Source of the DNA: an uncultured Thalassotalea sp.
GTDB taxonomy: Bacteria > Pseudomonadota > Gammaproteobacteria > Enterobacterales > Alteromonadaceae
Reading direction: 5' to 3'
Assembly (NCBI GenBank): GCA_947502355.1
Contig: CANMZP010000008.1
Location: 1 to 64,000, forward strand
Length of the DNA: 64,000 nucleotides
Below, piece after piece: positions 51,959 through 62,729 of the stretch. The notes beneath the pieces are model-generated. The model saw only the letters and a program-made list of their open reading frames with translations, had not been told where the DNA came from and did not search any database. Position 1 is the stretch's first letter. The number at the start of each line of letters is the position of its first letter. The translations under genes were made by a program, and so were the position numbers.

Positions 51959-52855
51959 ATGACTGCAAGAAACCCTATTATTGCTGTTACTGGTTCATCA
52001 GGAGCAGGCACCTCTACCACTATGGGCGCTTTTGAGCACATCTTTCGCTCATTAGATATTAAGGCCGCCATGGTTGAAGGTGATAGCTTTCATCGTTTCA
52101 CTCGGCCTGAAATGGATCTGGAGAAACGCAAAGCCAAGGAAGAGGGCTCAGCAGTAAGTTATTTTGGTGACGTCGCCAATGACTTTGACGCGCTAGAACA
52201 ATTGTTTCAGGATTTCGGCCAGAAAGGTCAAGGAACAATGCGCCGTTACCTGCATACGTTTGACGAAGCCGTACCTTATAACCAAATGCCAGGTACGTTC
52301 ACTCCGTGGGAGCCTTTAGGTGAGGGATCTGACTTACTTTTTTATGAAGGCTTACATGGTGGTGTTGTTACTGAAAAAAATGACGTAGCACGTCATGTGG
52401 ACCTTCTAATCGGCATGGTACCTATTGTTAACCTTGAATGGATTCAAAAAATCATTCGCGATACCAATCAACGGGGTCATTCTCGGGAAGCGGTAACAGA
52501 GAGTATTGTGCGTAGTATGGATGATTACTTCAATTTTATTACTCCGCAATTTTCTCGTACCCACATTAATTTTCAACGAGTGCCTACTGTGGATACTAGC
52601 AACCCATTTAGTGCTAAGGCCATTCCTTCGCAAGATGAAAGCTTTGTCGTTATACGCTTTAGAGAAATGGATAACGTCGATTTTCCTTATTATCTGCGCA
52701 TGATCGATGGCTCATTTATGTCACGGGTGAATACGCTGGTTGTCCCTGGGGGAAAGATGGGCTTTGCAATGGAGTTGATTTTAAAACCGCTTATTGTTGA
52801 TTTAATGGTCAACAAGAAACAGGCGAATCAGCAAATGGATTGGTTACAAAAGTAA
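51959..52855 (+). CDS. prkB: Phosphoribulokinase-family protein (PrkB-like)
   Basis: 298 residues. P-loop GSSGAGTST (residues about 12-20) and the phosphoribulokinase/uridine kinase core (MVEGDSFHRFTRPEMDL; LLFYEGLHGG; RGHSREAVTESIVRSMDDY). It belongs to the PrkB group found in non-photosynthetic gammaproteobacteria, where it lies near crp and yhfA; the physiological substrate is not settled. No RuBisCO or other Calvin-cycle gene is seen. Next to a convergent yhfA homologue, as in E. coli. Confidence 0.9.
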   Translation: MTARNPIIAVTGSSGAGTSTTMGAFEHIFRSLDIKAAMVEGDSFHRFTRPEMDLEKRKAKEEGSAVSYFGDVANDFDALEQLFQDFGQKGQGTMRRYLHTFDEAVPYNQMPGTFTPWEPLGEGSDLLFYEGLHGGVVTEKNDVARHVDLLIGMVPIVNLEWIQKIIRDTNQRGHSREAVTESIVRSMDDYFNFITPQFSRTHINFQRVPTVDTSNPFSAKAIPSQDESFVVIRFREMDNVDFPYYLRMIDGSFMSRVNTLVVPGGKMGFAMELILKPLIVDLMVNKKQANQQMDWLQK

Positions 52856-52880
52856 AACAGGTGCTTATTTTTCTGTAAAT

Positions 52881-52912
52881 AAAAAACCAGATTGATGAAT
52901 CTGGTTTTTTTA
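52881..52912 (+). terminator. Terminator of prkB
   Basis: AAAAAACCAGATT (52881-52893) pairs with AATCTGGTTTTTT (52898-52910) around GATG. Confidence 0.9.
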
Positions 52913-53064
52913 TTCGTTACTTTGTTCTTGTTTTATTTTACAACTCGACTTCGATTAAATAGGGCTTCAGCAAGGGCCTATTTTTACTGCCGATTTATTC
53001 ATAAATTAAAATATTGCCCAATATCTTTATATCAGTTCTTTATTATTTGTTTTTGCCACATTTA

Positions 53065-53475
53065 TTATTGTGCTGATTCTACAATCTCAAAATCATGAGT
53101 AATTGTTACTGCTTTATTTAGCATTAGCGCAACTGAGCAGTATTTATCTGCAGAAAGGCTAACCGCCCGCTCAACATGCTTTTCACTGACGCCTTTACCG
53201 GTAATAACAAAGTGCAAATGTATATCAGAAAAAAGTCTTGGTACCGTGTCTACACGCGTCCCATTTAGGATAACTTCACAGCCTGTTACTTTTTGTCGAG
53301 CCTTTTCTAAGATGCTAACCACATCAACCGAAGAGCAGCCACCAAGTGAAATTAATACATTTTCCATTGGGCTAGGAGCTAGCTTACCGCCATTCGCATC
53401 CATTACCACACAATGACCTGTTTCTGAGGTACCCATAAATAGTTCATTGTTAACCCAAGTTACTTTTGCTTCCAT
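53065..53475 (-). CDS. yhfA: OsmC-family protein (YhfA-like)
   Basis: 136 residues with the OsmC/Ohr fold: N-terminal strands, the conserved region APSPMENVLISLGGCSSVDVVSILEKAR containing a cysteine (Cys48), and a second cysteine in SADKYCSVALML. These resemble the two peroxidatic cysteines of OsmC/Ohr peroxidases. It matches the E. coli YhfA subgroup, of uncertain function and often beside crp and prkB. It overlaps no neighbour. Confidence 0.87.
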   Translation of the reverse strand: MEAKVTWVNNELFMGTSETGHCVVMDANGGKLAPSPMENVLISLGGCSSVDVVSILEKARQKVTGCEVILNGTRVDTVPRLFSDIHLHFVITGKGVSEKHVERAVSLSADKYCSVALMLNKAVTITHDFEIVESAQ

Positions 53476-53706
53476 TGTTTTTTCCTATTACAAATTTTGA
53501 CGTATTTTATCAATTTAGATAAGGATTTGAAAATTTTTATGTGAATATTTTTATTTTGACGTGTTGTTTACATAAAACTCATTTTTGTCGATTTTTTATC
53601 AGATTGACAGCACCAAATATAACACTCTAAAACAGATATTAATCACCCATTTGGCCTAATATGCACGTGAATTTTGAAGCCCTTAATTTACATTTATTTT
53701 TTGGTT

Positions 53707-54051
53707 ATGACCCAGTTTATCTTTTACAAATTTTATATCGCAGCAATTAGCCTTTTTATTGCCTGTTGTGTCCTATATATACAAACAACAACAAATTATC
53801 AATTTTGGATAATCATGTTGCAAACTTGCCTTTCTGGTGGGGTATGGGATATTGCCAAAGAAAATATCAGGAAAAAGCGTCAGTTTTTGGCTACGGCCTT
53901 TACCTTATTTCTAATGGTGTGGATTACGGTAAGTCAAGCGCTGAATTTATTAATGGTGCCATTGAGTATAGGTATTATTTTCGCGCTTGTCGTCACGCTA
54001 CTGATGACGTCCAAATTAATCAGTACCGCTTTACAAATGGGCGAACACTAA
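53707..54051 (+). CDS. Small membrane protein of unknown function
   Basis: 114 residues from the ATG at 53707; a TTG at 53674 would add 11, and neither start has a strong ribosome site. Four hydrophobic segments (about 5-23, 27-45, 61-82, 85-105) surround one short charged loop (DIAKENIRKKRQ). Probably an inner-membrane protein; I do not recognise the family. A good terminator follows, which supports a real transcript. Confidence 0.6.
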   Translation: MTQFIFYKFYIAAISLFIACCVLYIQTTTNYQFWIIMLQTCLSGGVWDIAKENIRKKRQFLATAFTLFLMVWITVSQALNLLMVPLSIGIIFALVVTLLMTSKLISTALQMGEH

Positions 54052-54062
54052 TAGGTAATTAT

Positions 54063-54096
54063 AAAAACGCTGGTAGCATCTACCAGCGTTTTTTGT
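54063..54096. terminator. Terminator between convergent genes
   Basis: AAAAACGCTGGTA (54063-54075) and TACCAGCGTTTTT (54081-54093) with loop GCATC and flanking T. Confidence 0.9.
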
Positions 54097-54138
54097 ATCT
54101 AGGATAACGTTCTACAAGCTCTAAGTTTATCTGTGGGC

Positions 54139-54933
54139 TTAGGTGTTTGTACTTTCGAATATTTTGTCAGCTGATGCTGCAACAAAACCACTGTATAGGT
54201 TGCCACAGTCCATTGGGTAACGCTTGGCAAACTCATAAAAACAGCTTGGTATTTCGACGGCTTTATCACTAAATTCAACAATCGCAGCATCTGCCATGGT
54301 AGATGACTGCTCAAGTTTTACCTGCGCATCACCTTTTATTTCACCACCAGAGGCATTCAATTTAAAGCCGCCTTGTTTTAAGGTTTCATTTACCGCTTCA
54401 ATTGTGTCGAAGTTATTTAAGTGGTTAATGCTTACCGTAAAGTGGTTTGCACGGTAACCCCAAGCTGCTAACCAAGCTGCGTACTCACTTTCTTTTAATA
54501 ATGTGTGGTATTCATCGGATGATAAATCCCAATGCACACCTGAATATAAGAAATCTGCTTCAGCAACTTTGCTTGCCTCAACCTGTTCAACCAAGCGTTT
54601 GATGATGGTTTGTACTGCTGGTGAAAATTCTTCAACTAATAATTCACTAACAAACACCTTTGGTAAAACTGGGTCTTCGTGCTCAAAGTGTTTCGCGTTT
54701 AATTTTTTAGCTTCAAAGGTGTAAGTTCCGCATTCTTTGTACCCTAAGGCAATTAAATTTGCGGCGATTTTATCGACAGACACTTTATCAATGTTAAAAG
54801 TACGGTAAGCAACGTGATCGTTGATCAAGTCTTCACCTGCACCCAATAATTGATGCACTTTCTTAGCCGAAGGTGTCACTTTTAAATAGTGTTGCCAGAT
54901 GTTGTCGAATAAAGCTCTAACATTGTTAGACAT
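54139..54933 (-). CDS. DUF1338-family protein (2-oxoadipate dioxygenase-like fold)
   Basis: 264 residues from the ATG at 54933, seven bases after GGGAG; a start seven codons earlier is less likely. It resembles the short form of DUF1338 (INDHVAYRTFNI with a metal-ligand-like His; YRANHFTVSINHLN with a second His; a conserved Glu expected later). Longer members (YdcJ/HglS) are iron-dependent 2-oxoadipate dioxygenase/decarboxylases in lysine breakdown. It lies downstream of astD on the same strand (188-bp gap), so a role in amino acid catabolism is a reasonable inference. Confidence 0.78.
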   Translation of the reverse strand: MSNNVRALFDNIWQHYLKVTPSAKKVHQLLGAGEDLINDHVAYRTFNIDKVSVDKIAANLIALGYKECGTYTFEAKKLNAKHFEHEDPVLPKVFVSELLVEEFSPAVQTIIKRLVEQVEASKVAEADFLYSGVHWDLSSDEYHTLLKESEYAAWLAAWGYRANHFTVSINHLNNFDTIEAVNETLKQGGFKLNASGGEIKGDAQVKLEQSSTMADAAIVEFSDKAVEIPSCFYEFAKRYPMDCGNLYSGFVAASADKIFESTNT

Positions 54934-55121
54934 GAGATACTCCCTATTAATCATTTAGATGATTTTGATTTTTGTAATAGCGGAGTAGGGGATTGGTTCG
55001 AAAAGAATTATCTGACGAAAGAAAGCCTTACTCTCGCCAGAATAATTATAAATTATCGATGCTGGTAAAGAAGGTAGGCGTAATGCCTACCATGACCAAA
55101 GGATCGATTAACCGATTCATA

Positions 55122-56591
55122 TTAAAGTGTTAAACCTGGGCTTAACTGAGCCGGTAGCTGTACGCTTTCTGCTTCGACGGATGCAACTGGGTAAGCACAG
55201 TAATCGGCAGCGTAATAGGCACTTGCTCGGTGGTTCCCACTGTCACCAATGCCACCAAATGGTGCGGCACCACTCGCTCCGGTGATTTGCTTGTTCCAGT
55301 TTACAATACCAGCACGAATGCGAGTAAAGAAATAATCCCAGTCTTGTTCGTCATCGGCTAATAAACCAGCCGATAGTCCAAAGCTGGTATTATTCGCTTG
55401 GGCGATGGCCTGATCAAAATCGCTGTAACGGAAGATTTTCAACAACGGACCGAAGTGCTCTTCGTCAGGTAAGTTTTCAATCTTGGTTGCATCGACAATA
55501 CCTGGTGTAACAAAGCCTTTATTGCTGTCCAGTTGTCTTAACTCAACCAGAGATTCACCACCTAGGGCAATCAATTGCTGATAAGCACTTACCAAGCCTG
55601 ATGCCGCTCTAGCTGAAATCATTGAACCAATAAATGGTTGTTCTTCATCGTCAAAATGACCAATTTTTATCTTTTTAGTTGCTTCAACGAGCTTGGCAAT
55701 AATGGCATCGCCCTGTTCACCATGCTGGATAAATAATCTACGTGCACAAGTACAACGTTGGCCTGTGGTGATAAACGCGGATTGAATAATTTCGTGGGCA
55801 GCCGCATCAACATTTTTGACATCTTTGACGATTAGCGGGTTATTCCCACCCATTTCTAAGGCAAGGATCTTGCCCGGCTGACCAGCAAATTGTTCATGCA
55901 GTAACTTACCTGTCGTTGAACTACCGGTGAAGAATAACCCGTCAATGTCGTTATTGTTGGCTAAAGCTTTACCTGTATCTACTTCCCCTTGTACAAGGTT
56001 GATTACGCCTTTGGGTAAGCCTGCTTTTTCCCATAGCTTTAACATTTCCTGAGCTACCATTGGCGTTAGCTCTGATGGCTTAAATACAACCGTGTTACCG
56101 GCAATTAATGCTGGAACAATATGGCCATTAGGAAGGTGACCTGGGAAATTATATGGACCAAAAACCGCAACTACGCCATGAGGTTTATGACGAATAAATG
56201 CTTTTGCCCCCGGCATTGGATTTTCTACCGTGCCAGTTCTGTCATGGTAAGCTTTGATTGACAGGTTAATTTTGCCTATCATTGCACCTGCTTCAGTACG
56301 TGTTTCCCATAGCGGTTTACCCGTTTCTTTAGCAATGGTAATGGCCATGTGTTCTTTATTTTCGGTTAGTTGTTCACCGTAGGCATTGATGATGTCAATG
56401 CGTTGTTCAACGGTAAGTAATGCCCAAGAATAAAAGGCTTCACGTGCACTGCCAATCGCAACATCCACTTGTGGCGCCGTTGCTGTATTACCTTGCCAAA
56501 TGGTTTCATTTAATGCTGGGTTTAAAGACGAAATTTCATGGCCTTCACCAGCAACCCATTCACCATTAATAAAATGTACTTTATTTGTCAT
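55122..56591 (-). CDS. astD: N-succinylglutamate 5-semialdehyde dehydrogenase
   Basis: 489 residues (E. coli 492). Aldehyde dehydrogenase fold with GSSTTGKLL for NAD binding, catalytic Glu in LEMGGNNPL and catalytic Cys in [11 protein letters not shown]. It oxidises succinylglutamate semialdehyde, step 4 of the arginine succinyltransferase pathway. 31 bp after astA on the same strand. The astB and astE genes are not in this window. Confidence 0.95.
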   Translation of the reverse strand: MTNKVHFINGEWVAGEGHEISSLNPALNETIWQGNTATAPQVDVAIGSAREAFYSWALLTVEQRIDIINAYGEQLTENKEHMAITIAKETGKPLWETRTEAGAMIGKINLSIKAYHDRTGTVENPMPGAKAFIRHKPHGVVAVFGPYNFPGHLPNGHIVPALIAGNTVVFKPSELTPMVAQEMLKLWEKAGLPKGVINLVQGEVDTGKALANNNDIDGLFFTGSSTTGKLLHEQFAGQPGKILALEMGGNNPLIVKDVKNVDAAAHEIIQSAFITTGQRCTCARRLFIQHGEQGDAIIAKLVEATKKIKIGHFDDEEQPFIGSMISARAASGLVSAYQQLIALGGESLVELRQLDSNKGFVTPGIVDATKIENLPDEEHFGPLLKIFRYSDFDQAIAQANNTSFGLSAGLLADDEQDWDYFFTRIRAGIVNWNKQITGASGAAPFGGIGDSGNHRASAYYAADYCAYPVASVEAESVQLPAQLSPGLTL

Positions 56592-56622
56592 TGTTACCTC
56601 TATATCTCATTCTTTGATGAGA

Positions 56623-57639
56623 TTAATATTCACCAACTCTTACCCAGTCGCCATTGGCAACCTGTAGAGCGTTGGCTGTTTGTTCATCAAGTACCACTAC
56701 ACTATCCACTTCATGAATATCAAGGGCGGTGTGGGTTGCTCTAAAATCGGTAATTTGGGTATTACAAACCATGTATTTTTGGGTTTCTACTACATTACCA
56801 ATGCGCACTTGCAAGCGTTTTGAGTTTCGAACGCTTTTAATGCCATTCAGCTCTGCTTCAACCGTTGGGCCGCCATCGAATATATCAACGTAGCCACGAC
56901 TAACAAAACCTTCTCGTTCTAGTAGACGAAGGGCTGGTACGGTATTTTGATGCACTTGACCAATAACCGCTTGCGCTTCTTTACTGAGCAAATTCACATA
57001 GATTGGGTATTTAGGCATTAATTCAGCAATGAATTCCTTTTTGCCAATACCAGACAGGTAATCGGCTGTTGGGAAATCCATCGAAAAAAAGTGCTCTTCT
57101 AACCACTGCCAAAATGGTGAGTTACCATTTTCATCAGATACGCCACGCATTTCTGCAATAATGGTGTGGTTAAAACGGTGTGGATGCTCTGCCATAAATA
57201 GGAAGCGACACTTCGATAAGAATCGGCCGTTATTATTTACGCGATAACCTTCACGTAAATACAACGTACATAGCTCACTGGCACCTGTATAGTCGTTATT
57301 CAGAGATAATATTTTAATGTTATTGTAAATATTCAACTCACGAGATGAGTGCACAATATTACCCAGGTGGTAATGATAAAACGCGTCATTTAAACCAACG
57401 GCGGCTTCAATACCGGTTGTACCTACTACTTCGCCGGTTTCAGAGTCTTCCATAACAAATAAATAGCCTTCATCACCATTGCTATTATCAATTTTATGAA
57501 ACGACGTATTGGCTCGGTTAATACGGTTTTTTAATATCTCTTCGTTTACCGGTAAGGACGTAAAGCCATGCCCTGATTCAACAGCAATTTGATGCAATGC
57601 ATCGTAATCACTGCTGCGTATTGGACGAATGATAATCAT
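56623..57639 (-). CDS. astA: Arginine N-succinyltransferase
   Basis: 338 residues (E. coli 344). Acyl-CoA N-acyltransferase fold: IIRPIRSSDYDALHQIAVESGHGFTSLPVNEEIL at the N-terminus, LSLNDDYTGASELCTLYLREGYR and FIAELMPKYPIYVNLL later. It transfers succinyl from succinyl-CoA to arginine, the first step of the pathway. 22 bp after the aminotransferase, in one operon. Confidence 0.95.
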   Translation of the reverse strand: MIIIRPIRSSDYDALHQIAVESGHGFTSLPVNEEILKNRINRANTSFHKIDNSNGDEGYLFVMEDSETGEVVGTTGIEAAVGLNDAFYHYHLGNIVHSSRELNIYNNIKILSLNNDYTGASELCTLYLREGYRVNNNGRFLSKCRFLFMAEHPHRFNHTIIAEMRGVSDENGNSPFWQWLEEHFFSMDFPTADYLSGIGKKEFIAELMPKYPIYVNLLSKEAQAVIGQVHQNTVPALRLLEREGFVSRGYVDIFDGGPTVEAELNGIKSVRNSKRLQVRIGNVVETQKYMVCNTQITDFRATHTALDIHEVDSVVVLDEQTANALQVANGDWVRVGEY

Positions 57640-57661
57640 AATGCTTTCCTAAGTGGCTGAC

Positions 57662-58909
<1,248 letters not shown>

Positions 58910-59115
58910 TTAGGTCGTTTTTTGTATCATTATTGTGTATTTATTTAACGGCCTGTTTAAAAATGTGCACACAGTATGCCAGAAAAAAAATAAATTGTCT
59001 TGTGTAGGAGAGGCTGTAGCCCAATAAAAACAAGGCTTGTAGAGGTTTATTCATTTTTGCTGCATAACTATTTTTTAACGTAAGGCGGGCGCCGAGTTAC
59101 AAGTTAAAAACTGTT

Positions 59116-59481
59116 TTAGTTACTGGCGGCGGCCTTCAGTTTGCTGAGTAATTGGTTTAGTTTTTGCTGCTGTTCGGGGCTCATTTGGATAAATTTTAAG
59201 CCCAGTGCGAATTGTTGATTTGAGATGCGGCGGTTAACAATTAAGCGCACCTTCAGAGCGGCTAATTCCAAACCATCGACGGTAAATGTAATGAAAAACT
59301 GCTGCGGGTGATTGCCCCAATTAAGGATAGTCTCTATGGTTGATTTTGAAACGGCCAGTTGAATGCCTGATAAGGAAATGTTGCTTGCCTCACCTTTGAT
59401 TGTGTCCGATGAATTGTCGGTAAAAATGTTTACCTCAAAACTGGCCTTCATTCGGGGATGAAAGCGTCTTTCGATTTGCAT
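59116..59481 (-). CDS. PilZ-domain protein
   Basis: 121 residues. Both c-di-GMP-binding signatures are visible: RRFHPR (residues 5-10, RxxxR) and NISLSGIQL (the D/NxSxxG motif). A single-domain PilZ protein of this type would act as a cytoplasmic c-di-GMP receptor. It is 45 bp downstream of pabA on the same strand; targets are unknown. Confidence 0.88.
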   Translation of the reverse strand: MQIERRFHPRMKASFEVNIFTDNSSDTIKGEASNISLSGIQLAVSKSTIETILNWGNHPQQFFITFTVDGLELAALKVRLIVNRRISNQQFALGLKFIQMSPEQQQKLNQLLSKLKAAASN

Positions 59482-59526
59482 GAAAACCCTTAATTTATTT
59501 TTATTATATTAGGTAAAACTATGCTT

Positions 59527-60111
59527 TTAGCGGGTTAAAGTCAAAAAATTAGCCAATAATTGGTGACCTTGCTCGGTTAAAATCGACTCAGGGTGAAATT
59601 GTACTCCCATAATGGGTAATCTTGCATGCTTTATGGCCATTATTTCATCAACTTGGCCGTTTTTTGTTTCCGACCAGGCTAATATTTCCAGATCCACAGG
59701 CAAACTGGCTTTTTCAACAATTAGTGAGTGATAACGGGTCACTTGTAAGGGGTTGTTAAGATCACAAAACAAGGCTTTATTGTTATGCTTAATTAACGAG
59801 GTTTTACCATGCATAACCTGTCTGGCACGCATCACTTTACCGCCAAAATGTTCAGCAATGCATTGATGTCCCAAACAAACACCCAGAATAGGCGTGCTGT
59901 GTTTAAAGTGACTAATGATCTCAAGTGACAAACCCGCCTGCTGAGGATCACAAGGGCCTGGCGAGATAACAATGTGGTCTGGCGAGAGTTGCTCAATATC
60001 TGAAATGCTAACTTCATCATTTCGAACAACCTTCACTTCTTCACCAAGGTGTTGAAAGTAGTGCACCAGGTTGAAGGTAAATGAGTCGTAGTTATCTATC
60101 ATTAATAGCAT
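59527..60111 (-). CDS. pabA: Aminodeoxychorismate/anthranilate synthase glutaminase subunit
   Basis: 194 residues, class I glutamine amidotransferase. Begins [19 protein letters not shown]; catalytic Cys in [15 protein letters not shown], and His-Glu in VQFHPESI. It supplies ammonia for 4-amino-4-deoxychorismate (folate) or anthranilate (tryptophan). The argD neighbourhood suggests PabA rather than TrpG; no trpE or pabB is adjacent. Confidence 0.9.
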   Translation of the reverse strand: MLLMIDNYDSFTFNLVHYFQHLGEEVKVVRNDEVSISDIEQLSPDHIVISPGPCDPQQAGLSLEIISHFKHSTPILGVCLGHQCIAEHFGGKVMRARQVMHGKTSLIKHNNKALFCDLNNPLQVTRYHSLIVEKASLPVDLEILAWSETKNGQVDEIMAIKHARLPIMGVQFHPESILTEQGHQLLANFLTLTR

Positions 60112-60195
60112 GTACTAGCATCCACAAGCAGTAAATTTATAAGGTCGGGAATTATTCCACCAAATTAGCTAAGTTAAAAGCGTTCGAATGACTTT

Positions 60196-61011
60196 TTATT
60201 GGTTTATTATTGGGGGTTGTGTTTCAAGCACTTCCACTTTATCACCAACATGCAAAGTGCCAGAGCCTAATGGAATAAGGTTTTGACCAAAATACACCTC
60301 ACCATCGGTGTGTTTACGGTATTGGGATAATGTTCGCATGGGCTCTTTTTCAGGGCTCCTCTCACCCGTTTGTTCATTTACGGTGGTAAAAATACAGCGA
60401 CTGCATGGTTTACTTACCATAAATTCGATTTCGCCTATCTTTATTTTTTTCCAGCTATCCTCTATAAATGCTTTGGTTGAAGAAAACACCAGATTAGGAC
60501 GAAACTGCGCCATATTAATTGATGTTGCAAGTTTACTGTTGAGGTCATCGAGTGAAGCGGTTGAAATACCCATGATCGGATAACCATCAGCGAAGGCCAA
60601 AGGAACGTCGGTGTCCTTTACTACGCGTTGTGATTGTTGGCCATAAACGTGCAATTGGCAATCAACACCCAGATATTGCGTAAACCAGTGATCTAACTCT
60701 TTATGGCAATGTTGTGCCATAATTGTGTCTTGCCAAACTTGCACCGCAGTATATTCGCTCGAAAACGTATCGGTGCTAATGCCGATGTCAGGCATACCAG
60801 GAGCTCGAAGTTGCAATTTTTGGTCATCTAAATTACATGTTACCAGAACCAACTTAGCCTTAGTCCGTCCGGTAATGAATTTTCCTTGCGGGTCGGTAAT
60901 CACAAATTGTCTATCATTAACTAACCCTTGCGGGTTGATTTTACATTGGCTTAATGCGAGTCCTTGGATGGACTTAATTGGGTAAACAGAAATTTTTTTT
61001 AAAGTGATCAT
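60196..61011 (-). CDS. MOSC-domain protein (YcbX-like, without ferredoxin domain)
   Basis: 271 residues: an N-terminal MOSC beta-barrel domain (KISVYPIKSIQGLAL) and the MOSC domain, with the molybdenum-cofactor cysteine region KPCSRCIFTTVN. E. coli YcbX has about 369 residues with a C-terminal 2Fe-2S domain, which is absent here. The family reduces N-hydroxylated compounds or carries sulfur to metal cofactors. Electron donor would have to come from another protein. Confidence 0.85.
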   Translation of the reverse strand: MITLKKISVYPIKSIQGLALSQCKINPQGLVNDRQFVITDPQGKFITGRTKAKLVLVTCNLDDQKLQLRAPGMPDIGISTDTFSSEYTAVQVWQDTIMAQHCHKELDHWFTQYLGVDCQLHVYGQQSQRVVKDTDVPLAFADGYPIMGISTASLDDLNSKLATSINMAQFRPNLVFSSTKAFIEDSWKKIKIGEIEFMVSKPCSRCIFTTVNEQTGERSPEKEPMRTLSQYRKHTDGEVYFGQNLIPLGSGTLHVGDKVEVLETQPPIINQ

Positions 61012-61158
61012 AATGTGATTTTAGGAAATTTTAATTACCTCATATTATAGGATGTTGATTTTTAATGTCTAAACTATTCTAATCAAAGCTCTTTAGGGCA
61101 AAATCAGCTATAATCGATTTAATTCAAATCCCCAATTCTGTTCTCACCAAAGGCTTGT

Positions 61159-62364
61159 ATGACTCGTTCCCCTGTCGCTGGAGATAATCAAATATCGATG
61201 GCTAAACTGCTGCCTTTATTGGCATCTATCGTGGCAATAAATCCGCTAGCAATTGATTTGTATTTACCCGCCATGCCAATTATTGCTGAGTATTATTCGG
61301 TAGGGATTGGTGCAGTACAAAACTCTTTGAGTGCCTATTTAGCGGGCTACGCAATGGGGTTGTTCTTATTTGGTCCGCTGGCGGATAGAATTGGTCGTCG
61401 TAAGTTGGCTTTATTTGGTTTATTTTCGTTTGCGCTTTTTTCCCTGTTAATCCCCTTAAGTGAGTCAATCAATACATTTATTATGTTGCGCTTTATGCAA
61501 GCCTTTACCGGCAGTGCTGCAACCGTGGTTGTTCCAGGGATAATTCGTCAATTTTATGGCAAAAATACCGCAAAAGGCATGAGCTATGTCAGCATGATCA
61601 TGATGTTGGCCCCCATGATGGCTCCCTCTATAGGGAGTGTGATCCTTTTGGTCAGCAGTTGGCATTGGATTTTTTATTATGTCGGTCTTTACGCATTGCT
61701 CATATTTGTTGGCGCTTATCGACTATTACCTGAGGCCGAGATACCGACAAAGCCCAATACCGTGTCATTTTTTGGCAATTACAAAATTGTCCTTGGTCAT
61801 TCCCAGGCACGAAAAGATATTGCTACATCTATGTTGGCGGCGTTTGCCTTTTTTACTTATATTACCGGCATTCCGGTTGTGTATATGCAAGTGTATGGGG
61901 TAAATGATTTTTGGTTTAGTGTTCTGTTTGCCTTAAACGTTTACGCGTTAATGACGGCACAATGGCTAAATAGTCGTTTAGTGGTAAAACATGGCTCAAA
62001 AAATATGCTTCGAATTGGCTTCATATTAGCCATTTTTAGTGCTTCTGTATTAGCGCTTGTAAATGCACTGGAGCTTCAGCTAATTTGGACTGTTATCAGT
62101 ATTTTTCCTGTCTTATCTGGCTTGGGACTGATTGCGGTCAATTCCGATGCGCTAATTCTAATGCGCTTTGAACAACAAGCTGGTACAGCAACAGCAGTCA
62201 TTGGCACCCTAAAGTTTGGGGTTGGAGCCTTTGCTGGCCCCTTATTGGCTTACTTTGCACATGTATCAGCCTTGCCTTTTGCCCTTATTATTTTCTGCTC
62301 CGTTGCCACCATTTTCTTGTTGCAATATAAGCGAATTCTCTATAAAAAAACGATGGATAATTAA
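61159..62364 (+). CDS. Bcr/CflA-family MFS drug efflux transporter
   Basis: 401 residues with 12 predicted membrane helices. Motifs of the 12-TM drug:H+ antiporter family are present: LAIDLYLPAMPIIAEYY in helix 1, the loop 2-3 motif GPLADRIGRRKLALFG, and the helix 5 region MIMMLAPMMAPSIGSVIL. Likely exports drugs or small metabolites across the inner membrane. Divergent from the MOSC gene. Confidence 0.88.
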   Translation: MTRSPVAGDNQISMAKLLPLLASIVAINPLAIDLYLPAMPIIAEYYSVGIGAVQNSLSAYLAGYAMGLFLFGPLADRIGRRKLALFGLFSFALFSLLIPLSESINTFIMLRFMQAFTGSAATVVVPGIIRQFYGKNTAKGMSYVSMIMMLAPMMAPSIGSVILLVSSWHWIFYYVGLYALLIFVGAYRLLPEAEIPTKPNTVSFFGNYKIVLGHSQARKDIATSMLAAFAFFTYITGIPVVYMQVYGVNDFWFSVLFALNVYALMTAQWLNSRLVVKHGSKNMLRIGFILAIFSASVLALVNALELQLIWTVISIFPVLSGLGLIAVNSDALILMRFEQQAGTATAVIGTLKFGVGAFAGPLLAYFAHVSALPFALIIFCSVATIFLLQYKRILYKKTMDN

Positions 62365-62729
62365 ACGATAAAAACGTTTTTTGCAAGTAATATTTCTGTA
62401 AAAATAATTTTTTTCAAATAGATGTAATTTTTTGATAAATATTAGTGGTTTAAAAATGTACAGTTGCGCTAAGTGCTCTGCAGCCCTTGTTTTTCCTATG
62501 TTTCGATTTGACCTGCCTAAAAAAACACCTTAAAGTCCAGCTCAGAACAACAATAAGAATGTTTATAGTAGTTCTCAAATGTGGCCTTATTCAGTGCCGA
62601 TTATCATTTACATTTGAGCTTAAAGTATCCGGGCAGTCGCCCTACGTCTATAAAACTTACACTTATTATTTGGCTCACTCAGTCTGAGCTTTATTGAGTT
62701 TGTGTTTTATAGGCTTTTTGGAGTTAGTA
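62365..62729. other. Intergenic region before the subtilisin gene
   Basis: 365 AT-rich bases. A weak hairpin AAACG/CGTTT with following T-run just past the efflux gene may terminate it. GGGC-AGTC-GCCC near 62630-62645 is a short hairpin. No riboswitch or operator is recognised, and the 66-codon frame at 62487 looks like chance. Confidence 0.5.

Noticed and set aside
51959-52855. Calvin-cycle autotrophy from phosphoribulokinase
   Set aside because: The protein belongs to the PrkB group of heterotrophs and no RuBisCO is present in the window.
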